Shown here: positions 44,851 to 57,788 of the stretch, one piece after another | Numbering within the stretch: position 1 is the first letter of the stretch | Layout: each line of letters begins with the position of its first letter | NCBI GenBank assembly: GCA_037176705.1 | Contig: CM073907.1 | Location: 9,145,001 to 9,209,000 of the forward strand | Direction of reading: 5' to 3' | DNA: 64,000 bases | Source: Molossus alvarezi | Lineage: Eukaryota > Chordata > Mammalia > Chiroptera > Molossidae | Position numbers and translations under genes: made by a program | The notes under the pieces: model-generated | What the model was told of the DNA's origin: nothing | Database searches by the model: none | The model's input: only the letters and a program-made list of their open reading frames with translations

Positions 44851-47724
44851 CCCTGCTATGTCTCGCTCTCAAGCGTTACAATACGCTGCGGAGGGGAGAA
44901 ATTATTACAGGCCATTTACATGTGACAAGACAAAACTCATAACTGTTGCGTGATGTGCCCTAATCTAATTGGCAGAACTGGGAATATCGTTTAGTATTTC
45001 CTCACTTGGTCTATGTAAATGCAATCCCGATCAGTGTTTGTATCTAATTGCTATGTACATATAAGGTGTGAATTTCGAACACTTCCCACGTGGAGAAATT
45101 GAACAGGTGAAATAATGGTTGAGTTTTCTCAGTGGGATTTGTTGCCGTGATGATGCCAAGAACTACAAATAGTCTTGTCATTGCTGTTGAGAAGGTGACT
45201 TTGGTCTAACCTCCAAGGGCACTCTCCCCAGTTGTTTTCCATCATCCTAAAAGGTGTGGATCTTCTGGAAAGTTCTCCCAAACCTCTCAGAGTCACCCAG
45301 ATTTGACTCACCTCTGTCCTGCCTTCTTGCAAGTTGTCCTTCTGAATGGATGAGGAGATTAAGCAGATCTGGAATATATTCCAAAGAGTTTTTAACAGCT
45401 TCCCTTCTGCACAATCCCAGGCTACCATCCCCATGACTATGAAATGAACACTTCCATCTCAGTTCATCGACATTTCTCTGATCAGATCTTGATGACAAGG
45501 TGAAATGACCCATTAAAAAAAAACCTAGCTAGAGGTGAACCTGATGAGTTCAATCTCTAACCAAAATTGAGACTTTCAAGCTCAAATTTCTTTCAGCCTA
45601 AACCTGACATCTTTATCCAGATAAAATAAGGGTCTCAAGGTAGTTTCAAAAGACATTCATTGGGGTTTTTGGACGCCAAAAATGTTTTATATTTTTTTAA
45701 ATGTTCAATGAGTTAAGTTTTAATGAGTCAGAAACAAAAGGGTCAAATGTTCCTTACTGTATACTCAGGCCTCAAAATTAAGAGAAAAGGACTAGGAAAC
45801 AAAAGAAAATTTCTCTGGCTGTGGGAAAGAAAGACATTTGGAAAGAAATAGGTAACATTCGACAGATCTAAAGTATAGTCAATTTCACCCATCGTTGGGT
45901 GACCAACGCCTGTGAGGTCATGCTCATCATCATTAGGGCAAGGGTAGTGTCATGACGGAGGGCCTTCAGGAAATAAATCCTTATTTTTCTTTTCTCTTTC
46001 AGAACATGAACTCGTATATGTACACACAATTATTTCATTCTGATAAAAAAAAAAAAGAGAGAGAGAGAGACATACACTGAAAATGTCTGACTTTGCTTCT
46101 CATGCTATATTAAAAGCATACTATAGAGAGAGGTACAGACTCAAAAGTTTGGAGTTTAACCCCAGGGAGAGAAAATTATGGTTTTCTCCATTTATCCATG
46201 AACCCTGCAGCTGGTAAGACTGTTTTCTGTTAGTAATTACACTGAACAGATGAGGGATTTTTAAATTTTTTTTTTTTTATTTGACCTGCAGTTAAACAAA
46301 ATTTGCTTGTTTTATTTTTGGTTAAAAAATGATGAGGCAGCAGCAACCCCAGATTCACCCCAGAGCTGTTGATTTTTCCCCCTGGTTCCTAATTTGTTTC
46401 AGACTATGAGCGCACAGTCCTATTTTACTGGGAAACATTTGCAGCCAAGACCTTCAGGGCTTTATCTGCAGTTTATTTTGTTAACTACAAGTTTAAGATT
46501 GTTGTGAGGTTATTTTATTTTTTTTCCTCTTTCAAACTTTGCAACAGGAAAGTTTGTCTTCTGCCTTTAGCAACGAGATTTAAAGCAAAATGAAGGGTAG
46601 GATGGGTTTGGAGGAATCCAAAAGTAGCAATACTGCTCTAAAACCAATGATAGTGATAAGGGGGGGATAATAAAATAATACAAATGAATTCACTGTCTTA
46701 AAGATTTAGACCATAGTTCACGCTCCACTCCCACCCTTCCCCTTGTAATTCAAATTTAACACTAATAAAGGAGAGGAACTAAAGATAATTGGCTAGAATC
46801 AAGCATTACATATCAGGCATTTCACAAGCTGACCCAGCTGAGCAACTGCACCCAGTACATTTTAACTTACGAGTTCAGAACAAAAAACAATGGTTCATGA
46901 GGTGGAAAGAATGCAATACAACACCCCATTGCCCTCGCTGGTATTTATAAAGTTTTGGCAAAATTTCATAACAAATTTTTAAATAATGTGAAAGTGGCCT
47001 GTTTCCGGTTTCTACCATGCACCATGCCTGCCTTGAGGATGTTGTGGTCAGGGCAAGTGGCCAAAGATTTTGCCTGGCAACAGCTATGGAACAGCTAATA
47101 ATCCTCAAGTTTTTACAGTGTTTTCTCATTTCATGTTTCAAGGAACTTTCCTATCTGGCCTTCCCTTCCATGCTCGTCAAAGCCCGGTAGACCAAGCTGC
47201 TTTGACTGTCCTGATGATGAAGCCAAGATTAAGAGAGATGGGGGATTTGATGAAGGACACATAGAGTAAAGATTACTGTCGAAATTTAAACCCACTTTTC
47301 TGATCCTGAGACCGAAGAATTTTCCATCAAGATTCAAACATAGAACTCACTTCGCTAAACCCTCTGGCCCCTCTTCTCTGTCTTCCCTCACAATCACAAA
47401 ATTCTTTGTGTCACCCCAGATCTTTGGAAGAATGTGGGTCCCGCTGGATATGCCCCAGCCAATGGTTAATCTGAGACTGACCCCCTATTTCATAGAAATT
47501 AGAGCTGGTCATTCACTGAACCATATTTGTTTTAAGACAGAAAAGCAAATCATCTCATTTAAAGCCCAGTGTGAAAAAATTCAGGCTAGTGGCATCTTTT
47601 GCTGCTATCATTCATATTCAAAGGAAGCTAGCCAATCTCTAAAATCTAGCCACATGTGTATCTTCCTCCATGGTGTGTATTGTATCCGTTGAAATGTGTG
47701 CCGTGCCCACTGGTTGAATGGCAG
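44851..47724. other. unique non-coding DNA, conserved-looking in part
   Basis: No gene. 44900-45110 ('cctaatctaattggcagaac', 'gtatctaattgctatg') and 46200-46560 are repeat-free and conserved-looking. A poly-A/(GA)n patch lies at 46047-46070. Opposing frames at 45129-45513 and 46875-47337 show no family. Confidence 0.42.
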
Positions 47725-47925
47725 AGCATCTGAAGGAATCACATTGTATTGGAAAGAACAGAGGCTCCCAGGGCAAGAAAAATCTGGGATGGTATCTCAT
47801 TTCCACCATTTAACATTGATGTGACTTTGGGCACATTTATTTCACCTTGCTGAAAAGTGGTGTCTTCTCATTTAATCTTAGAGGATTCCTGTGAGGATTA
47901 AATTGGACGGAACATCTAATACACC
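47725..47925 (+). mobile_element. MIR SINE
   Basis: 'gaaagaacagaggctcccag', 'tgatgtgactttgggcac', 'tttcaccttgctgaaaagtg' and 'cctgtgaggattaaattgg' follow plus-strand MIR order over about 200 bp, so this is nearly full length though diverged. Confidence 0.82.
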
Positions 47926-48194
47926 CATACAACGTTAGCCCCTTTATTGGATTCTGTTGCAAATATTTTAACTCATTGATGCCTCAGGAGCTCATTTAGC
48001 TTTGGGTTTCCAGATGTAGCCCTGGACTATAGTTGTGTCTATGAAACTGCCCTATGACCAAATTAATTAGGGTGTAATTTGCATGGAATAAAATGGTGCA
48101 GAGTTGAATAATGCAGTGATGTGGTTTTCTCCTGTAGCAGATCTACCCACCCACTCCTGGGTTGTGGTAGAGGTAATATATGGAAGAAGTACTA

Positions 48195-48250
48195 CTAAGT
48201 TCTTTAAATATACTATTTCATTTAATCCTCTCAGCAACCTGGAATAGAGC
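48195..48250 (-). mobile_element. short MIR fragment
   Basis: 'aagttctttaaatatactat' followed by 'ttcatttaatcctctcagc' matches the reversed MIR 3' half. Confidence 0.65.
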
Positions 48251-48815
48251 ATTAAGCAATTATATAATTTCACAGCAAATAGATCAACTGTTTATATAGT
48301 CAAACTCAGTAATTAGGACTGAAAACATTATTAACTGAGTTTGTAAATGAATCATTCAGGTATTTATCTTAACTCTCTGCTTCTCTTTGTTCACTGTAAA
48401 TTATCAGACCTAGGATCATTTATTTGGTTAACTTAATTGGCACTAAGGCCTAACCAGATAATTCAAATCTAAATTATTCACATTGTCTTTCAAATGATCC
48501 CAACATTGAAAGAATATTCCCAATCCTTTGTGTTTTTGCACTGGGTTTCATCTTGCTATAGCACAACATACCTACCACAAAATTGTGAGCATACAATCTA
48601 CCTGGCTGGTCCTAGCTTGGGGTTGGGAGCAGGTGAAACCATGTTTTCTAGTTTTAAAAACTGAATGAGTGGCCTTGTAAGGCTAATGGGCAAGAGCAAA
48701 TATTTTAGGACCTTGTGTCAAAGAATTCTCCAGAGGTTCAGATACAGGATAATTCCATGGTCCTAAAAATCTAAAATCTTAAGGGTGAAGGGGTATCCAC
48801 CTAAAATATAACCAC
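48251..48815. other. unique non-coding DNA
   Basis: No gene or clear repeat seen. Confidence 0.4.
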
Positions 48816-48829
48816 AATCTTCTATTTTA

Positions 48830-49072
48830 TTTTATTACTATTTTTTTAATCCTCACCAGAGAATATGTTTTTACTGATTTTTTTTTTTTTTTTGAGAGAG
48901 AGAGAGAGAAACATCAATGTGAGAGAAAAACATTGATCAGTTGCCTCCTGCATGCATCTCGAACAGGGATTGAACTCACAACCTAGGTATGTACCCTGAG
49001 CAGTAATCGAACCAGCAACCTTTTGGTGTATGGGATGATGCTCCAACCAACTGAGCCACCCAACCAGGCCCG
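48830..49072 (-). mobile_element. VES SINE, long form
   Basis: Reverse strand: head 'gggcctggttgggtggctca', B-box-like 'ggttcgattactgc', 'agggtacatacctaggttg', GA/CT region, and the long-form terminal module (plus-strand 'aatcctcaccagagaata') followed by the tail. A perfect 14-bp TSD, 'aatcttctatttta' (48816-48829, 49073-49086), flanks it. Confidence 0.95.
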
Positions 49073-49086
49073 AATCTTCTATTTTA

Positions 49087-51871
49087 GATGGCTTTTCAAA
49101 GTGGAGATTTCTTTCAAAGCTAAATATCATAATACAATTCCAGGAGACAAAAACAAGGTAGAACTAAAATTATAAATATGAAAAACATTGCCTAAACACT
49201 CATCATCATTATGTTATTCTTCTCCACCAAATAAATCTTATTTTTTGACTAAATATTTATTCATTCTTGATGTATACTGGATATAACATTAAAAAAAAAA
49301 AAGTGCGTGAATATTAATACTTCCTTAAACTCTGAAGACAGTTTGGCTGGAGATCAAAATACATTGATAAATACTTTATGTATTGTATCTTTCAAGAACT
49401 GAATAGAATTCCAATCAAATCTAGGAAAACCCAACACCAAACGTGTCTTATGCAAAATCAAAATGTAATTTCATACCATCTTAAAAGTGTTACTCAATTT
49501 TAGAATCATAGAAATTTAGGACTTCAGACAACCCTTTGCCACTACAAAATTGTGGTTTTGAGTATTTCTATTTCAAATGTACTTTCTAGATTAAAATTAA
49601 GGCATCGGCGCACCCCTGGTCCTGAGACAGAAAGCGATCCTTTCCGAGGTTCTCCCGAAACAAACCAGGTACATGCCACAAAGTAATAGGAACTGAGCCG
49701 AGAATTTCAAATAGAATTGCTATGTTTTCTCTTTTTTCTTTACTGTATTTTTCTTACACATGCTGAACCACCGAAATCTGAGGGTGAAGATATTCCAGAC
49801 CCACCCATTTTCCTTGTTGTAAATTGGATCAGTTCAGCCAAATTCTTTTACATTTAAGAACAGATGGTATGATATTTTATCACAAAATGACTTTTCCTTT
49901 GCTTTAATGTAAAAAAAAAAATTCCAACCCCAAATGACAGTATATTTTTCACAGACCTCTGGCCTGTTATAATCTGAGCTGTTTCAGCTCCCTGATCTAA
50001 TTTGTGGTTGAGTATGGCTTCTTTTGTGTCTGCAAATGTACCAAATTAGAAAGCCCTTTTACAAATGGAAATATCTTTTTCTATTTACACCATCTGTGTG
50101 TGTTTAGGAAGAGGGAAAAATAGTTTACCTGCATTTGTAAGTGAGGTTCCCATTGTTCAGGTAATGGACTTGCTACTTATCAGCACATTCCTCTTTCACC
50201 TCCAAATTAATGATAGAACACAGTCGAATGTGTACACTCGGCCTGTGTGTACACACAGTGGACATCGGAGGAAATCATGTGAATATTTCAGGCAGAACAC
50301 TACTTTATTTAAAACAGACAATTGATTAAGGGAAAGTCGAGAATTTTGTTTGCATTAAGGGAATTTGTGTGCTGTTAATTTCATTCTTGTGTGGGCAGAG
50401 TCATGTTTTAAATAATTCATGTTTTCTTATGACCGAGTTTTCATCCTTTACTCGTATGTACTTTAGAGCTGATTATAGAATCCGAGCCTGCAGCATGTTA
50501 CCGGGAAAATGTAAGCCCACTCAGTGAATTTCACAACATCCCGATGTTATTCTTCCCTCTCTAACACGGTTAGGTTCTTTCTCAGCCCGTACGACGTTCG
50601 GGACCACCAAATTGCGAGAACTTAAGGAGGTTCCGGTTTTGCTCTGTGTGTGAGTGCGTGTGTATTTCTTGTTTTTGCTTTGAAAGATGGAGCATTTTAT
50701 TTCTGTTTCTGTTTTACATCCAGTTTCCTTGGAAGAGACAGGAAGCTGTTAACATCTGAAAGTTTGAACTAGGAATGGCAAAGGGGAGTCATATCAAGAT
50801 ATCCATTTAACATGAATCCCTTTATAACTCGTGCTAATTGGCAATTGTAGGTGGTCTTGGTAGAGAGACTAATAGCTGAACGGTAAAGAAGTCACAGTTC
50901 CCCAGGCGAACCTGCCAGCTACCAATCAGTGTTCTAGTAACAAGAACACTGGGTTGTGCAGCTAATTTTTCCAACCTGCTGCGGCGGCAAAGAGGGGAAT
51001 CGAGCTGGGCTATTGGGGTGCTGCCTGTCATCAGGACCAAATTTAGTCTCAAGAAACCAATGGAAACTATGTCAGGACCATTTGGAACATCTTTCTGATT
51101 CACAGCCAATTCACCGTGTTCCATGAAGGGCTTGCAATAAAGAGTAATATGTTGGGGAAATCAAATCATGAATGGGAACTGTTAATTACACACACATTGG
51201 TTTAAAGCCGAAACAAATACTTCTCCCTGCCCTTTGCCACACATTTTCATGCCTGCCAATTCCTCTGCTGCTACTGCTCGGTCTGTTTCTCTCTAATCTG
51301 CCGCCCCTCACGCTTCCACTACCCACTTCCAAGCGCCAACACGAATGTAAAATGTAAATTGTGGCCTAGATTGCTGCCGCGGGCGTGTGGAGAGAGACAG
51401 GGACGCCAGCCTCTGTAACAGCCCGGACGTGCCTGGATCCTCCTGCCCTTGCATATTGACGAGCTCGTCCGTGGTCCTCCTCTTCCCACTTTGCTTTCCC
51501 GTCCAGTCTGGTTCTCCGGCCAGTCGCCTGCATTCCCCGCGCTAATTTACAGACATGTGACTGCCTCCGCCCTCCAGGCCCCCGAGCCCCCTTCCTTAGC
51601 GTTGACGTTTTTATTTATTCATTTTCCTTCCCCACGATGAAGCCCGAAGGAGAATGTAGCCACGCTTCCCTCCAGCGACAATCATCTCTCTTGCTGGGAC
51701 ATCCCCGGATTCTTCGAGGATGATCACTGTGACAATATACGAAACCAGCTTCCATCCCTGCCCCTCTAAGAGTTTTTTTTTTTTTAGCAAAGAAGCCGTT
51801 TCATTCTGCTGAACTCCAAGGCTATTCACTGTCAAGTCAAAATGACAGCGTATGTGCCAACCCAGGGGACT
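49087..51871. other. unique non-coding DNA, long low-repeat block
   Basis: About 2.8 kb with almost no recognisable mobile elements. 49590-50640 and 50790-51360 show balanced composition and conserved-looking stretches. 51370-51560 is GC-richer with scattered CpG but is not a CpG island. No exon can be supported. Confidence 0.42.
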
Positions 51872-51889
51872 TGGAGGAGGAGGAGGAGG
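51872..51889 (+). repeat. (GGA)n microsatellite
   Basis: Short run of GGA/GAG units on the plus strand. Confidence 0.9.
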
Positions 51890-52049
51890 TCATTGTGGTA
51901 AATGATGGAGCAGGTTGAGGAGGTGAGAAGAAAGATATGTTCCAGTTACAGTGGCCCTTCTGCACCGAGAATTTGCATTGCATCCAGTAAGCAGCAGGAA
52001 GGAATCAGTGGGCATTTTTCCATAGCATTGTGGCCCACTTCACTTTTGA

Positions 52050-52560
52050 CGGCATAAAACGTTCTGGTGGCTTTGCAGAGAATTGACCAGGAAGGAGGGC
52101 AAAGCTGTTGTCCTCAGAACAAGAGATGATGAGACTCTGGTTAAGGCAGCGAGCGTGTGTGAATAGAGAGGAGGGCCGTTTAGGTGACGTTCCAGAAGCT
52201 GGGCCATGGATGGTACTTCTGTTAAAATGACCGGTGAGAAAGAAGCATTCAAAACAAATAGCTAATGACCTCCTTACCAGAGAAGGCAGGAGAAAGAACA
52301 GATGTTGCCCACAGCATCCAAATTTTATTTTAGTGACAGTGAGTCTGAGATTCGTAAGGATCCTCCGAGACAGGATGCCTGTTGATACGTTGAAAGCGCA
52401 GCCTGGTTGTGCAGAGTGGAGTCAGGGCTGAAGGGAGAGAGAGTTGAGAAAGCAGGGCGTTCTTGGAATTGCCACAGAGAGAGTAAGGTGAATAGAACTT
52501 GGCAACTACCAGAATTCAAGGAACAGGTGGAGGGGTGGAGGGATGTGGAGGGATCAGTGA
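52050..52560 (-). mobile_element. diverged L2 LINE fragment
   Basis: 'attgaccaggaaggagggc', 'aacaagagatgatgagactc', 'gaatagagaggagggccgt' and 'aatagaacttggcaactacc' match the order of the reversed internal L2 3' region. Divergence is high and the right boundary is uncertain. A small G-rich tandem ('gtggagggat') lies at 52527-52554. Confidence 0.55.
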
Positions 52561-54078
52561 TTCAACCTGAGGAGAAACTAATTGAAGAGAAAATCAGGGC
52601 AGGAGTCATACTGTAACATCTAAACAGTGACCTTGCCAACCTAGGGCCTGGACGGAGTGCAGGTGACAGATGAGTGTGGACATCACTGCTAGGGCGCAAA
52701 GTGGACATTGCCCTTCTGACAGTATTTCCTCTCTGCCAGCTACTACGACCCCAGACATGCTCTGGAAGTCAGTATCTAAACGGCACCATTTGAATCGGGA
52801 TCGTTGTTGTTTTTTACATCAGCAAAGCAAAATGGGGACTTCCCTGATTATTTGGGTCCTCCAGCCTTTGAGAATGCGCTCAGCAATGAATTGAAGCAAA
52901 AGCAGTCTCCGCTTAAAGAACAAATACAATTATGTTAGTGATGTTGTGTTTCATGTAGCAGATGTCAACCTGACCCAGGATTCTTTTTCTTGCTTATGTC
53001 CATTTCTACTTTTATTTATTTGTTACTGGCTTTGGAACTCTGGTGACTACTTTACTGTGACTGATGAACAGCAAGTCAGAAAATCATTACTTAGCCTGTA
53101 CTGAGAAATCCTATATCTGCGCTGCTTACTTCTGTTCCCAAACTAATGCTTTATTTATTTAGCTGTTCATTTTAGGAACATGAAAAGCATGTTATAAAAA
53201 AAACCAAAATTAGCCTTGGGAACAGATGAATAAATATGAAAACAATTTATCCCTTTAATGGCCTAATAAAATATGTTTTTATTATGCTAACTGACCCTGA
53301 TAAATTCAATAGCCATCAGTTAAATATATCCATCATCCTTGAGAAGTATATCCAAATGTTTGCTCATTTTCTGATCCTCTGTGAGCCTTGGTCACATGAC
53401 GATTATTAATTGTGACATCCATAATATAATACTTTTTTGGCTTTCACTTTTTAAAAGAATGGTAAGGAATCTCTTCACTTCAAAAAAAGGAAATCCTACT
53501 TCAAGCCCTGTTCCACAACTCGGTTTAAATTCATCTGATTTCTTTTGTTCGGTTCCTTTAGAGTCCTTCAACGGCCACTTTAATTACCGTTACAGAGTTA
53601 ATGGTGTCCGTTTCGTGCTCTAAGTGGGAAGCACCTGGTAATGACTTGCCTCTTACGTGGCAGGGACCACAGTGGTCATATCCAACTCTCCCTGTCGGAA
53701 GTGGCTACCACGGTTTTCTTAGGATGCCCCATGGATAGCATGGGATACAGGATGTTAGTGTTTGCGTCTCTTGTGTATTTCAGGACTAATATGTAGGGTA
53801 AACGAGGGAAAAGAGGAAGCTAGCTAGGTGCCTGGTAACCCTGTCCATCTGTCAGCACCATGAGAAGTGGACAATCTAAGGTGGAATGAGCCCTCGCATA
53901 GCCAGAGAGGGCGCCACTCAGCTGGCCACACTGTCAGGCTTGGGGCACATCATGGGAGACTCTTCCCAGTTAGCAGATACTTACGAATAACTAAACGTGA
54001 TTGATAGGCAGGCAACCCAAGAGAGCCTTTCTGGATATTTCTCTCTTGTTCTTCACTCGATAGCCTGTCACATGGCTC
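52561..54078. other. unique non-coding DNA
   Basis: No gene seen. The open frame 53381-53623 (80 codons) is without a recognised family. Confidence 0.4.
53906..53915 (+). promoter_or_regulatory. candidate CTCF core, weak
   Basis: 'agagggcgcc' matches the central CTCF core, but the upstream CCASY part is not present. Listed as a weak candidate only. Confidence 0.2.
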
Positions 54079-54109
54079 TCTCCTCCTCCTCCTCCTCCTC
54101 CTCCCTCCC
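54079..54109 (+). repeat. (TCC)n microsatellite
   Basis: About eight uninterrupted TCC units with a CT-rich continuation; polypyrimidine on the plus strand. Confidence 0.93.
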
Positions 54110-54965
54110 CCAACGGCCATTGCTTCTCCACTCCCCAAAACCAGGAACACACGCTCTGGTTTGCACATCTGGCCTGGGTAAGCCTGGCTCCAATTTAAAA
54201 ACCTACATGTTGGTCCAATTCCATTATTGGACAAGGAAATTCTGTTAACTGGTGGGCTCATTTGCATGTCATTACCCAGAATGCCTACCCAGCTCACAGA
54301 TGTTTCCCAGACGTGGGGTGAGGAGAGGGTGGGGGAAAGGTGATGTTTTGGAAACAAACAGAGAGATGTGTGTATATGTTACTCGAAATTCTTTTCTCTC
54401 TGTTTTGTATCAAGAAACAAAATGTAATACAAAGTTATGAATTTTTACCCTAACTTTGAGAGAACATGTTTCACCTTATTTTCAGGAAATTTAAACAAAT
54501 AGAAACCAGAAAACTAACCATCAGGTGATGCTCTATTAATTTATGCAGAAAAAAGAGTGAGGAGCAGGCTCCCATACTGTGTTTTTGACATTTGCTGCAG
54601 AACTTTCCTTTAAGGGAGATCAAAACTTTTTTTTTAAAGTGATATTAAATTTATAAAAGTGTGAAAGGTCTTGATGGGACTAGATTTTGATAAAAACCAC
54701 AGTCTTCTCGGAAGTTTTTTTATTTGGATTAGCAGCAGCCTTGACCATTCTTGTTTTCAAACCTGAACTCATTTAGTCACAATGTAAACTTCTCTATTGT
54801 CTTCTGAAAAACATCTAAGTGATTCTGGGCAACAATCGCAAAACTGAGCTCTGTCCAAAAATAAATAAGTACATGCTTCGAATGGCCACAGTGAAAGATT
54901 TCAGGGTTGGTTATTTTACTTACATTTTACAAAAGAAAGGAATGCTTCATTCACAACAGACAAAC
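54110..54965. other. unique non-coding DNA
   Basis: No gene or clear repeat seen. Confidence 0.4.
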
Positions 54966-55012
54966 CAAAAAAAAAAAAGAAAGAAAGAAAGAAAGAAAAA
55001 AAGAAGAAGAAG
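54966..55012 (+). repeat. A-rich (GAAA)n(GAA)n microsatellite
   Basis: Poly-A followed by GAAA and GAA units. It could be the tail of a decayed plus-strand retroelement, but no body is recognisable upstream. Confidence 0.92.
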
Positions 55013-56146
55013 AAATGAAATAAAATTTAGAAATGAAATAAAATAAAACACTGTAATTGCTTTGGGGGCTGAAGTTAAAATGCAGGTGTTTTGAGGGGAA
55101 CATAAACATTTTTTCCTAAATGAGGCGTTGAGGGCTGGGAGGAGGGCAGTAAAATTAGTGGAATTACTGCCTGATTTTAACCAGATGATTGCTGCAGTTG
55201 GACACCAGCGAGTTTTCATTAGGGACTCTAATTTACAAGCCATTCAACACATTCCAGTGGAACTCAACAACTCCCCCAGGTCCTAAAGAATGCCAGCTCC
55301 CCCAGTTTATGGCAGAGATGCCGAACTGTGAGGTTTTTAAAGGCCAGCAGAACCACAGCGTGCACCGCAAGCTCTGTGAACTAGGGATGCTCACAGCGTC
55401 TCCCCCAAGGAGATGTCCCAAGGAACCGACTTCTGACACGCAGCTCACCCGCAGTTTATGAACATATGGCCACTACGTGTTACGTGCTAGCAGGAATGGG
55501 GTTTCAGGAAGGTGTCCCTGTGCTACTCCAGGAATGGGGCTTGTTTGCAAACACGGGTGATAGATTCGCCTCCCGTCGGCATCTTTAAAAAGATGTCTGA
55601 GCTTGTTTCCTTGAATACTGAGGCTTGCCGGTCATGCACGCGTGATTGAGAAATAGTTTTCTATAGCTCCACAGCATCCGTAGTCCCTGTTGGAGTCAGG
55701 ATTTCTGTGGTCCACACCTCATGCCTTGCACCAAGACGGGTTGTGTATTTTTATCGGGCTTTGTCAGCACACAGGGTGATTGAGGCTCAGGAGTTCAAGC
55801 TCTGCTCATAGAATCGGGGACCTGAACCCTTAAAGAATCAGGAAATCTCTACCACCGCAGAAAGTGACCTGAATCATGTGGGGTTGTAATCTCTTTGCTG
55901 AACACGAGTTAGACTTGTCCATGACCTTAGGGAAAGTTGACACAATCCATTGGTCGTCCTATTTCCTATATGGTACCTGAGAAACGCCAGCCCTCTGGAG
56001 TCCTGCAGAAATCCAATGTGCTATGCTCATCTAGCCTTGACCATTCATTTCTATGATTTTGCTGTAGACGGTGAAGGGCGATATGTAATGTTATCTAGAG
56101 AACCTTCGCGTTTGGATTTGTTCGCATTTCAGCTGCGTGGGAGTCT
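55013..56146. other. unique non-coding DNA
   Basis: No gene. Overlapping frames at 55189-55461 (plus, 90 codons) and 55233-55448 (minus) have no recognised family. A near-repeat of 'caggaatgggg' occurs at about 55491 and 55530. Confidence 0.4.
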
Positions 56147-56362
56147 TTACTGAAGCTGAAACTCAATTAAAGCTTGTTCTACATGCTTTTCAAGTACTTC
56201 TTTGGTAATGGGCCCAACACCATCATAAACAACAAACGGGGACAAAACCTCAGGGCCTCGTGTTTTAAAACCTGCATTACTGCGCAAGGGATCACCACCC
56301 AGGGTGCATAGAAGCCAATGCTGTGGGCAGGCTTCTGAAAGAAAGAGCTTCTGTCGGTGAGT
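56147..56362 (-). pseudogene. possible coding relic, unidentified
   Basis: A minus-strand frame without an early ATG is open for about 71 codons and ends at a TAA (56147-56149). Its C-terminal part reads 'LSPFVVYDGVGPITKEV' and continues 'LEKHVEQALIE', which looks like a genuine amphipathic protein end rather than random translation. Another frame on the same strand is also open here, and I recognise no family. It may be a remnant of a processed pseudogene, a diverged exon or chance. Confidence 0.2.
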
Positions 56363-57557
56363 TCAGCCAGCAAGGAGACAGGAGGCAAGGCTCAACTCTA
56401 GCTTCTAGATCCAGGTTCTGGGTGCAATCTTAAGGGGTTTCAGCACCAGATCATCCTGGACAGCGGATCCTTTGCCTCCAAAAAGGCTCCGACATCCAGA
56501 TTCTGATCAAGTCCTGGTCCTTTGGGTCCCTGGGAAAGAGAAGTTAAGGGTTCACGCGTGTTATTTTTAAGTGGTGTAGCCAAGGTTTAAACTTTGGCTT
56601 CGGGTCTCGTTGGAAACAGGATAGGACCGGTTTGGGTTGGTGCTGTGGTTACACTTGTCTCTAGACAGTCAATACTAGAAGAGATAAATATTTAACCCAC
56701 ATCTAGAGAGGCCATTGAAGGTACAGAATCACTTTCTGGGACGCATGACTGAGAACGATTTGTTTTGTTTGTATGATGTCATGTTGCAGTGAGAGAGAAT
56801 AGTACTAGTGTTTCACTTTTTTGCTTTCTCCAATTCTGTACTCTAACCAGAGTCTTTTCCGATCACATAAAAGTAAGAAATCATTATCTTTCATACATTC
56901 ATGAAAATCTGGTTTCCAACTCATGGTCAAAGAATGAGACTATTGTCATTTTCTTATTTCCCATAAAAGTGTTTGTGACCTCTCGTGAAAAACTTCTAGA
57001 AAGTGAATAAAAGGGTTATCAGTACTTATCACAGATGACGTGAAGGATACTGTTAACTTAATGGGAAAGTGATTAGATGTCCACTTCACTTACTACTAAC
57101 TGGTCTGGCCCCGGAAGTTCCTTTGCGACACGGAGAAAAAGTCCCAGAGTGTCCGATGATACCTCTGATTGTGGCCATTTCTGGAAATAGCTTTAAAATA
57201 CTGGCCAAGAGTTTATTCATGTTGAACTTGATGCCTGTTTAGAGTTCATGTAGCTGAACTACAAATTCCATTGGTTTATTACAAAAAATGAGTTTCTTTG
57301 TCATTTCAGCAGTTGTACTTAGCATTAGATAAGCCAGCTGTTAGGAATCCTGCATTGATACATCTTAACTAGTTAAAGCAAAAGCTGTACAAGGCAGTAA
57401 CTTCAGCTTCTGGGAAGAGGGGTATGTAAAAGGCTAGGAAGGAGGAGTTAGGGCCGTAAATAAACCTTTGAAGTTAAAGTTTATATATATTATATTATTA
57501 AATACATATTAAACATTATATATATTAAAGTTTTATGTATATTACATAGATATGTAA
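56363..57557. other. unique non-coding DNA
   Basis: No gene supported. On the minus strand, 'cttctctttcccag' followed by an open stretch near 56535 resembles a splice acceptor but leads to no recognised exon. 57480-57540 is nearly pure AT. Confidence 0.4.
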
Positions 57558-57570
57558 TTTGTTAACTTTT

Positions 57571-57758
57571 AAAATATGTTTTCATTTATTTTTTTTTTTA
57601 GAGGGAGAGAGATTTGGAAACATCGATGTGAGAAACATCTATTGGCTGCCTCCTGCACACCCCCTACTGGGGATTGAGCCCAAAACCTGGACAGGTGCCC
57701 CGACTGGGAATCAAACCGGGACCTCTCAGTCCATGGGAACAACACTGGCTGGGCACAG
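57571..57758 (-). mobile_element. VES SINE, short form, head deleted
   Basis: Reverse-oriented copy with TSD 'tttgttaactttt' (57558-57570, 57759-57771). The body 'tcctgcacaccccctactgg' and the B-box region are present, but part of the tRNA head around the A box is missing (the element jumps from 'ccatgggaacaa' to 'cactggctgggc'). Loss of the A box should abolish its promoter. Confidence 0.93.
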
Positions 57759-57788
57759 TTTGTTAACTTTTTAAAAATACAAATTCTA

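Noticed and set aside
51360..51560. GC-richer segment as a CpG-island promoter
   Set aside because: CpG density is scattered and the segment is short; no first exon or splice donor is recognisable.
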